Below, piece after piece: positions 52,530 to 64,000 of a DNA stretch of 64,000 bases; position 1 is the first letter of the stretch, and the number at the start of each line of letters is the position of its first letter. A model generated the notes under the pieces. It had not been told where the DNA came from, did not search any database, and saw nothing but the letters and a program-made list of their open reading frames with translations. The stretch lies in contig OW285193.1 in NCBI GenBank assembly GCA_935421135.1, forward strand, positions 19,072,252 through 19,136,251. Reading direction: 5' to 3'. The translations under genes and the position numbers were made by a program. This stretch comes from Bugulina stolonifera (taxonomy: Eukaryota; Bryozoa; Gymnolaemata; Cheilostomatida; Bugulidae).

Positions 52530-53175
52530 TTAATACAGTTATACCAAAATAAGGTATTATACCTTTAAAGGGCCTTGATTGGTGACTGAGACATCGTAAT
52601 TGTTGGTCCTGCAACTTCTGCAGCTAACACATTCCTGTTAGTGCCATTGCATACCGCAGCAGCTGCTATCAAATGCAGTGCACATAACAAAACCGGAAAT
52701 AAAACTGAGCCGATAGTGTTTTCACGATCTCTTGGCCCAGCCTAGATCGCAAAAATCCTTGCGGCCTGGAATTTCACTTGGCCGGAGCAAGCCATTCCTT
52801 CACGCTTCGAAAATAAGGATTGTGCGCTCGACATAGTCTACGTTATTCCTGGCACTTGTTCTGAAAGTCGGAAGATTGTTGCACAAGTTGGCCGTACCTG
52901 AAAACTAGGCCACGAAGACACCAATGTACGGATTAGTTGTAGCACAAAGAGAAGATAACTCTATGCGTGGAAAGAACGATTATTGATCCATAGAATTCTA
53001 TGTATTGATCACCTGGGCGGATAATCGTAGAGCTAGGAGAAGATAATTCTACAGAAATAGAAATTTCTGTCGATCGCCGTGAGGTCAACCTTCAAGGACG
53101 TCTGGTTTCGACTTTTAGTTGATTTTTCAGCAAATTCAACTTGTTCCTTCTCTATTTCTCTATATACAGTACAAA
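52530..53175. other. region upstream of SF3A3
   Basis: Higher-GC sequence directly before the SF3A3 ATG, probably its promoter and 5' UTR. Two similar AGAAGATAA(C/T)TCTA stretches lie at about 52951 and 53039. No TATA box was recognised. Confidence 0.45.
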
Positions 53176-56100
53176 ATGGAAACTATTCTGGAGCAACAAC
53201 GCAGGATACACGAAGAAAGAGAGCGTATAGTGGATTCAATGGTGAAAGAAACTCTCCACACTGCCAAATCTGTATGTGCCTATAGGCATAGGGTTTCATT
53301 CATTTTCAATATGAAAATGATTTTCTTTTGATTTTTACCATTTTACGATTCGATCAAATCATACCAACCAATCAATCATTCATTTCAATCAATCTAATGA
53401 TACGAAATAACTGATGAGTTTGGGAATTTTTAGTTTTTGTAGTGGCAATGCATGCACCAATGTATGAATATTTATGTTTCACGAGTTCATTCATCATCGA
53501 ATTCGATGCATTGGGTTGTTTATTTAATATAAATTTAGTATTAGTATTGTATATACATTGTAAATATACAGTACTTGATTTTGATTATAATTATTTAATT
53601 ATATTGTTTATTAGGCCTATATAATAAAGTCTATAGGCCTACACTTATATACTTATAGTTTATAGGCTAATAATAATGTTATATTTGTACTTTATTAAGT
53701 GATTAATGTAGGGCTATATTTATACATGTAATTATAATGCTTTTATATATTAAATTTAAATTATAATTAGCCTATAGTCAATTTATAAAGTTTATAATAC
53801 ATTGAATAGATGTCTGTAATTGTATCAACCTAGTCTCCAAAATATGAAAAAGGAAAAATTATTATCTGAAACTCAAACGTAGTGCAAAAAAACACTAGTA
53901 CCTATTCTGACAGGGGCGGATATAGGAAAAATTTCAACACCAGCCTATTGTCAAGAAGTCATGGATTTCACGTGTCTGAGATAAGTGTGAAACATGAATA
54001 TGTATGGGTACAGTCTACACAGATAACATGACTATTACAGCACTATACAATGACTGTACTGCCTGAGCAAGTAAATAGAAAATGAATTAAAGCCTGGACA
54101 CGCATAGTATTAACAGTTTACAGAGCACAGTTAGTATTGCATGCTTGATTGAACACATGCCTAGGATGGTGGCGCGGGTGCCTATAGCCGCCCCTGTATT
54201 CTGATAAGTGATAATTCGTTTAGTCTAGTCTCAGTTATTCCTATAGAAGTTTTCTTTTTAGTGGTTGTGATGTATTGAGCGCTGTTGTTTAGATTAAATG
54301 GGATATCCAAAAGTTTAATACTTTTTTGTTATTTTTAGGTCACAGAATAATGACTCTTTGGTCTGGCTCATTTATAATTCACAGAGTCGGAGCTATTCTT
54401 TCTTTTCATCTGGTCCGATTTCTACAGGTTCATAGGCCCCTGTCGTTTCATTTTACCCAGATTTCATCGGCATGGTTTATGGTGTCTTGTTCCTCCTTGT
54501 TAATTGTGCAGTGAAGTGATACAAATCGAAAGCTATGGACTCAAACCCCTCAGAAATAGAAGGAGAAAACTCCGCCACTTTATACTTTTACATATGTTAT
54601 ACTTATTCAAGCTGTCTAACACTGTTTTATATTCACTTCTACATAATTTTAGCAAAGGGATCAGATTAACAAAGACACACGACTAAAACTACTACTGGAT
54701 GTAAGTACATATCAATCACATGTTATATACACATAGCTGATGTTGTTACACATAGATATAGGCCTATATACACATAGCTGATGTTGTTACACACACATAT
54801 ATAGGCCTGTACACTGCTGATGCTAATCCCCTACATAATTACAATAATGTATTTGAGTATGTGTGTTTATTTATTGAACCTAGCTTACTCCCCTGTCCTT
54901 GTAGAGATCTACACAGGGAGCTGCTGAACTGCTGGAGCTATATGAAGACCGAGATGGACAGCGACTTGATGAAATGCAAGCTCTGCACGGCCCCAATGCG
55001 TTCAATGAGTTCTACTATAGGCTAAAGACAGTTCGAGATTTCCACAGAAAGCATCCCAATGAGGTGAAATAGTTTAATTACTGTCTGTGTATGCATAGTA
55101 TAATGTATAATATATATACTATGTATACATGCAATGTATATGTATTAGTGTCCATGTACACCTTGTATTACCTGACATAATATGATATTACTATTAATAC
55201 CTATATATAGATAACTGTACCCATGTCTATGGAGTTTGAAGAATTGGATAAGGCAAGAGAAGCAGTCGATGACAAAACAGGTGTGTAGTTGATTGTGTGT
55301 GTTGGGTGTGTGTATACATCATCTAGTTGATAGATACTAGTGTGTTACTAGGTATATACTGGTATAACGTAGTACATGTATTATAGTACTGGTATAACGT
55401 AGTACATGTGTTATAGCACTGGTATAACGTAGTACATGTATTATAGCACTGGTATAACGTAGTACATGTATTATAGCACTGGTATAACGTAGTACATGTA
55501 TTATGGCACTGGTATAACGTAGTACATGTATTATGGCACTGGTATAACATAGTACATGTATTATAGCACTGGTATAACGTAGTACATGTATTATAGCACT
55601 GGTATAATGTAATACATGTATTATAGCACTGGTATAACGTAATACATGTATTATAGCACTGGTATAACGTAGTACATGTATTATAGCACTGGTATAACGT
55701 AGTACATGTGTTATAGCACTGGTATAATGTAATACATGTATTATAGCACTGGTATAACGTAGTACATGTATTATAGCACTGGTATAACGTAGTACATGTA
55801 TTATAGCACTGGTATAATGTAATACATGTATTATAGCACTGGTATAACGTAGTACATGTATTATAGCACTGGTATAATGTAGTATATGTATTATAGCACT
55901 GGTATAATGTAGTACATGTATTATAGTACTGGTATAATGTAGTACATGTATTATAGCACTGGTAGACTTCACTGATGAGGAAGGCTATGGTAAATACCTG
56001 GATCTACACAAATGTTATGAGAATTTCATCAACTTGAAAGGTATCCCTAAGATGGATTACATCACATACCTCAATACCTTTGATAGAATGTTTGATGTAC

Positions 56101-59100
56101 CCAAGGAGAGGAAGAACATTAAGTATAAGGAGTGAGTACATGCCTCTACCTGCGTACATACTTGTATTACATACCTCTACCTGCGTACACACTTGTATTA
56201 CATACTTCTACCTGCGTACATACTTGTATTACGTACCTCTACCTGCGTACACACTTGTATTACATACCTCTACCTGCGTACATACTTGTATTACATATCT
56301 CTACCTGCGTACATACTTGTATTACATATCTCTACCTGTGTACATACTTGTATTACATACCTCTACCTGTGTACACACTTGTATTACATACCTCTGCCTG
56401 CGTACATACTTGTATTACATATCTCTACCTGCGTACATACTTGTATTACATATCTCTACCTGCGTACATATTTGTATTACATATCTCTACCTGTGTACAT
56501 ACTTGTATTACATATCTCTATCTGCGTACATACTTGTATTACGTATCTCTACCTGCGTACATACTTGTATTACATACTTCTACCTGCGTATACACATACA
56601 TATTTGTATATTTTACATACAATACAGCAGAACATACTATACAACATACTATATGTGCTGTTTACCACATAGCCTGTGTTCCTGTAGGTATCTACACAGT
56701 CTAGTAGACTACATGGAGGGTTATATATCAAGAGTGAAACCTCTACTTAATCTAGAGGAAGACATGACTAAGGTAGGTAGTTGTTGTAGTACATGGGTAC
56801 TATATTATATCTCTCTAATTTTACTAGTTGTTATTAGTTTATTATTTGATATGAATTGTGTACATGTACATTGTACATGTACATATTCCCTCTACACGTG
56901 ATGAACAGGTACTGGATGAATTCAGCAAGCAGTGGGAGGCAGGTAGTTTCCCTGGCTGGCCAAAGGAGACATCTGGTGCTCTGGCGCACACTGGAGCATA
57001 CCTTGACCTCTCCGCCTTCAGTTCTGCCGAGGAGTTGGCTTCTCTTGGACTAGATAGACTCAAATCTGCACTTATGGCCCTGGAACTTAAGTGTGGGGGG
57101 TAAGTAAAGCTAGCCCTGTGTTACTATATTCACCAGGTACAGTGCTATTGTCATTAACCAATGAGAGGAGAGGTTGTATATTAAGTAGCTAATGGGTGTA
57201 CCTGTTATTGTAGGACATTAGAGCAAAGAGCAGCCAGACTGTATAACACCAAAGGTAAACCAATAGAAGAACTGGACCCCAGTATGTTCACTAAACAGAG
57301 AGCAGATAAGACCAGTAAATCCAAGTGAGTGTGTAGTCAGTAAATAATAGTATTATATTTGCTACCATATTATTGTATTATATGTAATGTAAGGAGTGTA
57401 TTATGTAATGGTTTACCTAATATACATGTAATATTATATTGTTTCAGGGAAGTAGAGAAGCAGAGAGAGGTTGCCAAGCTAGAAGCCTGGACTTATAAAC
57501 TGATAGATATGCTGAGTGAGCAAAGGGCCTCCACTAGGGACAATATACAACGTAAACAGGCCAGAACAGGTGCGAGCTACTCCATGCATTATACCATGCA
57601 TGATAGTAATATGTATTCATTATTATTGTACCATACATAGTACTATGTATTCATTATTATTGTACCAAGTGTAGGTTCATATAGTAGCCTAGTCCTTGGA
57701 GTTGTCCTTTCTATTGGGAAGATAATTTCTGTCTATAAAATACTGTCTAGTTACTCCGGTAGAGTTACAGCTAGCACTGTATTCCCGACTGATCATTTAA
57801 AATGTAAAACCATTTCTATACAACCAGCTCCACTGACATCCCGGAGAGCAATGAGTTGACTGTATCTAGTCAAAACTAAAATATCGGTATGCACCAAGAA
57901 TACTTAACCTGCGTCAATACCTACCTTCCTACTAATTTAACTAATAAGCTTGATTACATTTTATATGGAGCAATGTTTTCATTGTGTTCACAATTTTACC
58001 ATTTTTTTACGAAATGCTCTCCCCCCCCTCCCCTGTAATGCAGCCGCATTACATGTACAATTTTAATGACATTTACCCAATAACAACAGGCTGCCGGGAC
58101 TAGTTTGCTCTTACAGGGGTGGATGCAGATATTAGTTAACTCTAACAGGGGTGGATGCAGGTATTAGTTCACTCTTACAGGGGATGAAAGGGAGGATTCA
58201 GATGATGATAATGCTGCATCTGATAACAGTGATGAGGAGGACGATGACGTTCCGTATAACCCTAAGAACCTGCCACTGGGTTGGGACGGCAAACCCATAC
58301 CCTACTGGCTGTACAAGCTGCACGGCCTGAATCTCTACTACTCGTGTGAGATATGTGGCAACCAAACATATCGAGGGCCAAAGGCTTTCCAACGTCACTT
58401 TGCAGTGAGTTATATTTACTCTTCTAGTGGGCAGGATATACATTGTATGGGGTTGTGCATACAGCTGTTGTAGTCCTCGCAACTACCCTCATAAATCACA
58501 TGCTACTATCACTATAATTGTATGCTCCTATCACTATAATCAAAACAGAGGCTACTACCACTGTAATGGTATGCTACTATCACTATAATTGTATGCTACT
58601 ATCACTATAATCGTATGCTACTGTCACTATGATTGTAGGAGTGGAGACATGCTCATGGTATGAGATGCCTGGGAATACCAAACACCGCTCACTTTGCTAA
58701 CGTAACCAGCATCAAGGATGCACAGACATGTACGTACATATTTTACATCTGTTTTGTGCTATTTTATACTGCAATATGCTATATTTTGCATTACAATATG
58801 CTATCCATTATCTTGTCACATGCGATACTTTGTGCTATCACATGCTATACTCTGTGCTATCACATGCTATACTCTGTGCTATCACATGCTATACTCTGTG
58901 CTATCACATGCTATACTCTGTGCTATCACATGCTATACTCTGTGCTATCACATGCTATACTCTGTGCTATCACATGCTATACTCTGTGCTATCACATGCT
59001 ATACTCTGTGCTATCACATGCTATACTCTGTGCTATCACATGCTATACTCTGTGCTATCACATGCTATACTCTGTTTTATTACGTGCTACTTGCAGTATG

Positions 59101-59931
59101 GGAGAGAATTAAATCTGGCAAAGAAAGTGAAAGATGGAGACCAGATGCTGAGGTAAGTATTTATTGCACACAATGTGTAGATATTAGAATATAACTAATT
59201 ATTTCAACCCCTTGACCGAAATGGTATATATCTACTGGTATATCTACTGGTGTGTATCTACTGGTATATATCTACTGGTATATATCTACTAGTATATATC
59301 AACTGGTATAATATATCTACTGGTACATATCAACTGGTATATATCTACTGGTATATATCTACTGGTATATATCTACTGGTATATACCTACTGGTATATAT
59401 CTACTGGTATGTATCTACTGGTATGTATCTACTGGTATGTATCTACAATATATATCTACTGGTACATATCCGCTGGTATATATCTACTGGTATATCTACT
59501 GGTGTGTATCTACTGGTATTTATCTACTGGTATATATCTACTGGTATATATCTACTGGTATATATCTACTGGTATATATCTACTGGTATTTATCTACTGG
59601 TATGTATCTACTGGTATATATCTACTGGTATGTATCTACTGGTATATATCTACTGGTATATATCTACTGGTATATATCAACTGGTATGTATCTACTGGTA
59701 TATATCTACTGGTATGTATCTACTGGTATATATCTACTGGTATGTATCTACTGGTATATATCTACTGGTATATATCTACTGGTATTTATCTACTGGTATG
59801 TATCTACTGGTATATATCTACTCGACTATTTCGACTTGTTGTTGTGTTTGTAGGAGGAATATGAAGACTCGGCAGGTAATGTTATTAATAAGAAGGTGTA
59901 TGAAGATCTTAAGAGGCAGGACTTGCTCTAG
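53176..59931 (+). CDS. SF3A3: splicing factor 3A subunit 3 (SF3a60), 13 exons, 498 aa
   Basis: Exons: 53176-53271, 54653-54700, 54905-55063, 55211-55280, 55966-56131, 56688-56772, 56909-57099, 57214-57324, 57448-57569, 58181-58404, 58639-58729, 59097-59152, 59854-59931. All are in phase; length is near human SF3A3 (501). It starts [20 protein letters not shown] as in the family, with FRHKHPNE-like (FHRKHPNE) and FTDEEGYG blocks. A SAP-like segment contains [21 protein letters not shown] matrin-type zinc finger near the C-terminus has C405, C408, H422 and H428. It ends [15 protein letters not shown]3a60 is part of the U2 snRNP complex that recognises branch points. The ATG is the only start giving the conserved N-terminus. 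Introns 4, 5, 11 and 12 are mostly tandem repeats. Confidence 0.97.
53911..54196. mobile_element. hAT-type MITE in SF3A3 intron 1
   Basis: 286 bp with ends CAGGGGCGGATATAGG and CCTATAGCCGCCCCTG, flanked by an exact 8-bp duplication TATTCTGA (53903-53910, 54197-54204). No coding potential. The CAGGGGCG ends recall the element at 46041. Confidence 0.92.
55345..55965. repeat. 30-bp minisatellite filling SF3A3 intron 4
   Basis: About twenty copies of a 30-bp unit (core ACTGGTATAACGTAGTACAT). The last unit, ...TTATAGCACTGGTAG, runs directly into the exon 5 acceptor at 55965. The long minus-strand open frame across it is an artefact of the repeat. Confidence 0.95.
56135..56600. repeat. 31-bp minisatellite in SF3A3 intron 5
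   Basis: About fifteen copies of a 31-bp unit (core CTTGTATTACATACCTCTAC) starting within the exon 5 donor region. It is open in all three plus frames because 31 is not a multiple of three and the unit lacks stops. Confidence 0.95.
58095..58180 (+). repeat. tandemly copied splice-acceptor region of SF3A3 intron 9
   Basis: Acceptor-like (C)TAACAGGGG / CTTACAGGGG sequences occur three times, near 58113, 58145 and the used site at 58180. They are separated by a repeated GTGGATGCAG.TATTAGTT segment. Use of either upstream copy would shift the frame or meet a stop (TAA at about 58137). Confidence 0.75.
58825..59080. repeat. 22-bp minisatellite in SF3A3 intron 11
   Basis: About twelve near-identical copies of a 22-bp unit (core GCTATCACATGCTATACTCT) fill most of the 367-bp intron. 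Confidence 0.95.
59222..59822. repeat. 12-bp array TATATCTACTGG in SF3A3 intron 12
   Basis: About fifty copies of a 12-bp unit with single-base variants (TATATC, TGTATC, TTTATC, TACATC) fill most of the 701-bp intron. Because the unit is a multiple of three without stops, long repeat-only frames appear. Confidence 0.95.
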
Positions 59932-60009
59932 GACTATATTCTCTCTTGCACTTGGGCTAACCAAATTCTTACATAACTTGTACACATGTGTAAATACTAC
60001 AGCACTGTC

Positions 60010-60015
60010 AATAAA
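60010..60015 (+). terminator. polyadenylation signal of SF3A3
   Basis: AATAAA 78 nt after the SF3A3 stop codon. Confidence 0.6.
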
Positions 60016-60084
60016 CCTACCTTATGACTCTATTATCATTTGCATAGTTGATCAGGGTCTACAGTATATACAGAGTAGAATGGT

Positions 60085-60365
60085 GTCATAACTATACACT
60101 AAACTGGTAGATGTGGTATTATGGTATTATAACTATACACTAAACTGGTAGATGTGGTATTATGGTATCATAACTATACACTAAACTGGTAGATGTGGTA
60201 TTATGGTATCATAACTATACACTAAACTGGTAGATGTGGTATTATGGTATTATAACTATACACTAAACTGGTAGATGTGGTATTATGGTATTATAACTAT
60301 ACACTAAACTGGTAGATGTGGTATTATGGTATTATAACTATACACTAAGCTGGTAGATGTGGTAT
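60085..60365. repeat. 41-bp minisatellite downstream of SF3A3
   Basis: About seven copies of a 41-bp unit (core AACTATACACTAAACTGGTA). Confidence 0.93.
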
Positions 60366-62159
60366 TGATACTACTCTACACATATCATATAAGCATGCAT
60401 GTACAGTAAGTAATGTATATAGAAACTGACATATCTGTACTCTAGGTTGACTGACACCAAGTCAATATTCTGTGATACACTATTTGACCTGTCTGGGGTA
60501 TGTAGTATGTATGTACACACGTAATTACATTACATCAATGAAGACTGACATCACAACTTTATTATTCTATGTTCAGTCCACATTAGTTAGTCAAGGAGTT
60601 GTTTGACTCTAGTTGAGGTATGTACCAGCAAAGTTTTAGCTTTTATTCTATTATGTCATGATGTTGAGAGGCAGTGTCAAACCCTTTCTTTACAATATCA
60701 TATGCCAGTGAAATAACACTATACATAGTAGTTTGCCCTATCTAATCAATAGGACTATTTCTTGATAGTTATGAGTATGACTGTATACTTATAGGTTGTG
60801 AGCCTACAGGAGATATATTAATGTAATATGCTTGTAATATAAATACTGTACATCTATAAGATATTGTGGTAAATAATTCAATCAACCAGTGATATGTAAG
60901 ATGGGAAAGTCATGTTTTATATTAGAATACAGCATAGCATCATCACCCCATGCATGCCCTACTTTCTTACCTTGACTGTCTATCCTCCATTTAATGTGTA
61001 TTTATGTTATTAACATTTATTATTTATGTTGCTGTGCCATTGGAAGGTTTAGGGTTACTCAAATCAAAGCAATAATGGACTTTAATCCTGTGCTACTGGC
61101 AGACTTGGGTTTGGTCAAATATACTCTAGTTAGATCTACCATATAAATAATGAATAAGTTAGATAATACACCCATGTAAAGCTATATTAATACATTGTGT
61201 GAATGCAGAAGTGTATTCTTGTTTGCCTCAATGCTGGTGCCTTTGACAAACTTGAGTATGACACACATTGTGTTATAGTCTCATGGCCCCAGGGCACTGC
61301 TAGAATTGATCAGTATATGCCATGTTTACCTGCAAGCAAATATTCTATTGTCAGCTCTTCTTGGCTGAAGGTAGTTGGAGTTGTTTCATTCCAAAAGAAA
61401 TAAATATATTAGTGTCCAATATAGAATAATGGTAAAGTTGGAAAATTTTGAATAGTGGAGAATGGAGGGGGAGTCACTGCAGTATGTTATGCATGCGCAT
61501 GTAATATTGTATAATGACTGTGCATGTGTTTGTGTGCCATGAGTGTGTTCCCACACAATGTACTAAACCAGTGCAGAGTGTATTAATGCTACATGAATGA
61601 ACTAACATAATAATACCTAAATTACATAACTAAGTCAATTTGCATACATGAAATTACATACTAAGTATTGTTCCACATTATAGTTATACACTCAGCGCTA
61701 TTCCCAGAGGAAGGGACTGAGTTGAACTTTACCACTGCTCCCACCGGTGTGTACATACATGTACATGTATACATACAACAGTATATACCCCTCAAATAGG
61801 GCCTCCCTAGTTGTGTTCTATAAATAGACATGGTGGTAAGAATAGCTGACAGTGGACATGTTTGCTTACATCACATTGCCAGGATCAATAGTGAGTATTT
61901 ATGTGTAGAGGGGGAGAGGACACGGCAGCATTACATTAGCCACAGCATTATGCTCAGTATTGCAAGGTGAGGAATTTACAGTTATACATGTAAGTAATTA
62001 TTATGGATATGTACATGTGCTCTTCACTGTTGTTTAGTATAATATTTACATGTAAGTGTTAATACATGTATATTAAAATATGTAGAACATTTATATAAAA
62101 GATATATGCACACTCGTAAAGTAACATGTTCAATACATGAACATAATACGATATACATG

Positions 62160-62274
62160 TAGTAGCCTCATTTTATATGATGAGTGTTTATTACCTACAT
62201 GTACATGTACATGTACATTACTGTACATGTATAAAATGTACAAACACTCTTCATCGTATAAAATGAGGCTACTA
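62160..62274. mobile_element. small fold-back element
   Basis: The arms TAGTAGCCTCATTTTAT (62160) and ATAAAATGAGGCTACTA (ending 62274) are inverted copies continuing for about 30 bp each. They enclose a TGTACA/ACATGT-rich loop. Probably a tiny MITE. Confidence 0.7.
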
Positions 62275-62607
62275 TATCATTTTACACAAGTCCATTTCCG
62301 CTGCATTTTATATTTAGAGCTATTTTTAACATTGGACAGTTTCGGTCTTATTATGCTAAATCTTCATAAAGTTATTTTTATAGCTCTAATATTTGATATT
62401 TATTCTTCAATTTTTATAGAATATATCTAATAGAATCAGTTGCTGTACAATTTAGTTATTTATTGGACATTGTACAGTGTACTAGGCCTACATCTGTATT
62501 TATAGTAAAAGCTGGAAGATGTATAACAGTAAATATACTGGTAAAGTTACCCTGCTTATATGGTACCAGCTCAGTCTAACAGTACAGTGTAAGTATCTAC
62601 ATCATTA

Positions 62608-63860
62608 TAAAAAGGTATTATAATACATTGTATGCTGTATATGTGACGGTAATATACTAATATTACATCATAGTATTATAATACATTGTATGCTGTATAT
62701 GTGATGGTAATATACTAATATTACATCATAGTATTATAATACATTGTATGCTGTATATGTGATGGTAATATACTAATATTACATCATAGTATTATAATAC
62801 ATTGTATGCTGTATATGTGATGGTAATATACTAATATTACATCATAGTATTATAATACATTGTATGCTGTATATGTGATGGTAATATACTAATATTACAT
62901 CATAGTATTATAATGCATTGTATGCTGTATATGTGATGGTAATATACTAATATTACATCATAGTATTATAATACATTGTATGCTGTATATGTGATGGTAA
63001 TATACTAATATTACATCATAGTATTATAATACGTTGTATGCTGTATATGTGATGGTAATATACTAATATTACATCATAGTATTATAATACATTGTATGCT
63101 GTATATGTGATGGTAATATACTAATATTACATCATAGTATTATAATACATTGTATGCTGTATATGTGATGGTAATATACTAATATTACATCATAGTATTA
63201 TAATACATTGTATGCTGTATATGTGATGGTAATATACTAATATTACATCATAGTATTATAATACATTGTATGCTGTATATGTGATGGTAATATACTAATA
63301 TTACATCATAGTATTATAATACATTGTATGCTGTATATGTGATGGTAATATACTAATATTACATCATAGTATTATAATACATTGTATGCTGTATATGTGA
63401 TGGTAATATACTAATATTACATCATAGTATTATAATACATTGTATGCTGTATATGTGATGGTAATATACTAATATTACATCATAGTATTATAATACATTG
63501 TATGCTGTATATGTGATGGTAATATACTAATATTACATCATAGTATTATAATACATTGTATGCTGTATATGTGATGGTAATATACTAATATTACATCATA
63601 GTATTGTAATACATTGTATGCTTTATATGTGATGGCAATATACTAATATTACATCATAGTATTGTAATACATTGTATGCTGTATATGTGATGGTAATATA
63701 CTAATATTACATCATAGTATTATAATACATTGTATGCTGTATATGTGATGGTAATATACTAATATTACACCATAGTATTATATCATTATAAAAAGGTATT
63801 ATAATACATTGTATGCTGTACATGTGATGGTAATATACTAGTATTACATCGTAGTATTAT
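62608..63860. repeat. 58-bp satellite-like array
   Basis: About 21 copies of a 58-bp unit (core ACATTGTATGCTGTATATGT) in one head-to-tail block. Most copies look nearly identical. Variants cluster at the two edges: a shared ATCATTATAAAAAGG interruption near 62603 and 63783, and a few base changes at 63600-63660. No gene is inside. Confidence 0.95.
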
Positions 63861-64000
63861 AATATCGTACATTATACATGTACAGTATATTTTGCTACTA
63901 AATCTCAGGTATCATGTAATACATAATATACATGTACATAATTATATACAGTACATATAATACAAGTAAATGACGCACCCTGTCTTTACAATTTATAGGC
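63861..64000. other. window edge, no feature seen
   Basis: AT-rich sequence with TACATGTA motifs; nothing else recognised. Confidence 0.5.

Larger units (their letters stand above)
60016..62605. other. spacer downstream of SF3A3
   Basis: Contains a minisatellite, a small fold-back element and AT-rich unique sequence. A 66-codon open frame at 61203-61403 is the only frame with protein-like composition, but it shows no family signature and no clear splice partners. Confidence 0.5.

Noticed and set aside
55337..55972. 211-codon minus-strand open frame
   Set aside because: It is a read-through of the 30-bp SF3A3 intron repeat; length divisible by three and lack of stops explain it.
56080..56901. 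273-, 190- and 159-codon frames
   Set aside because: Products of the 31-bp intron repeat, open in all frames, overlapping real SF3A3 exons only by chance.
58660..59194. Cys/Tyr-repeat frames of about 150 codons
   Set aside because: Translation of the 22-bp repeat in SF3A3 intron 11.
59250..60091. Several 140-220-codon plus-strand frames
   Set aside because: They translate the 12-bp TATATCTACTGG array in SF3A3 intron 12 in three frames.

Overview
The window looks like a piece of nuclear genome from an invertebrate animal with compact genes. The evidence is low GC, many short spliced exons with GT..AG introns, animal-type orthologues (PRMT3, TTK/MPS1, an animal cryptochrome, SF3A3), and abundant DNA transposons and MITEs. 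The palindrome ACATGT/TACATGTA is everywhere in introns and spacers. A sponge is my best guess, but this is inference from gene architecture only. Nothing bacterial, viral or organellar was seen.

Layout. (1) 934-4656 (+): PRMT3-like arginine methyltransferase, complete, 12 exons. It converges on (2) 4837-7388 (-): a 319-aa TPR-like protein I do not recognise. (3) 8484-14540: a nest of transposons. A long-inverted-repeat element carries a hAT-type MITE full of AAGTC repeats in its left arm and an apparently intact pogo/Tigger-like element (transposase 633 aa) in its loop. (4) 15160-24565 (+): TTK/MPS1 spindle-checkpoint kinase, 13 exons, with an in-frame 45-bp triplication. (5) 27706-31023 (+): a 127-aa cysteine-rich secreted protein of unknown family. 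(6) 34596-39920 (+): an unrecognised basic 501-aa protein in 8 exons. (7) 41586-48177 (-): a cryptochrome/photolyase-family protein, 543 aa in 12 coding exons, with a type I CRY-like flavin-site cysteine. (8) 49204-52520: a hAT-type MITE and two decayed LINE fragments. (9) 53176-59931 (+): SF3A3 (SF3a60), 498 aa, 13 exons. (10) 60016-64000: spacer ending in a 58-bp satellite-like array.

The genes do not form one pathway. They are unrelated housekeeping genes (arginine methylation, mitotic checkpoint, splicing), a blue-light/flavin protein and a secreted peptide. The unifying structural theme is that introns are hosts for tandem repeats (units of about 10-41 bp) and small MITEs. Some introns of SF3A3 and the cryptochrome are almost wholly made of such arrays, and in SF3A3 one splice acceptor lies in the last repeat unit.

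All exon boundaries were read by eye from GT/AG sites, reading-frame continuity and remembered family features. No alignment or search was run. I see no convincing new multi-gene system. The best candidates for novelty are the cysteine-rich secreted protein, the two unrecognised proteins, the long-TIR transposon with its unidentified gene remnant, and the repeat-built introns.
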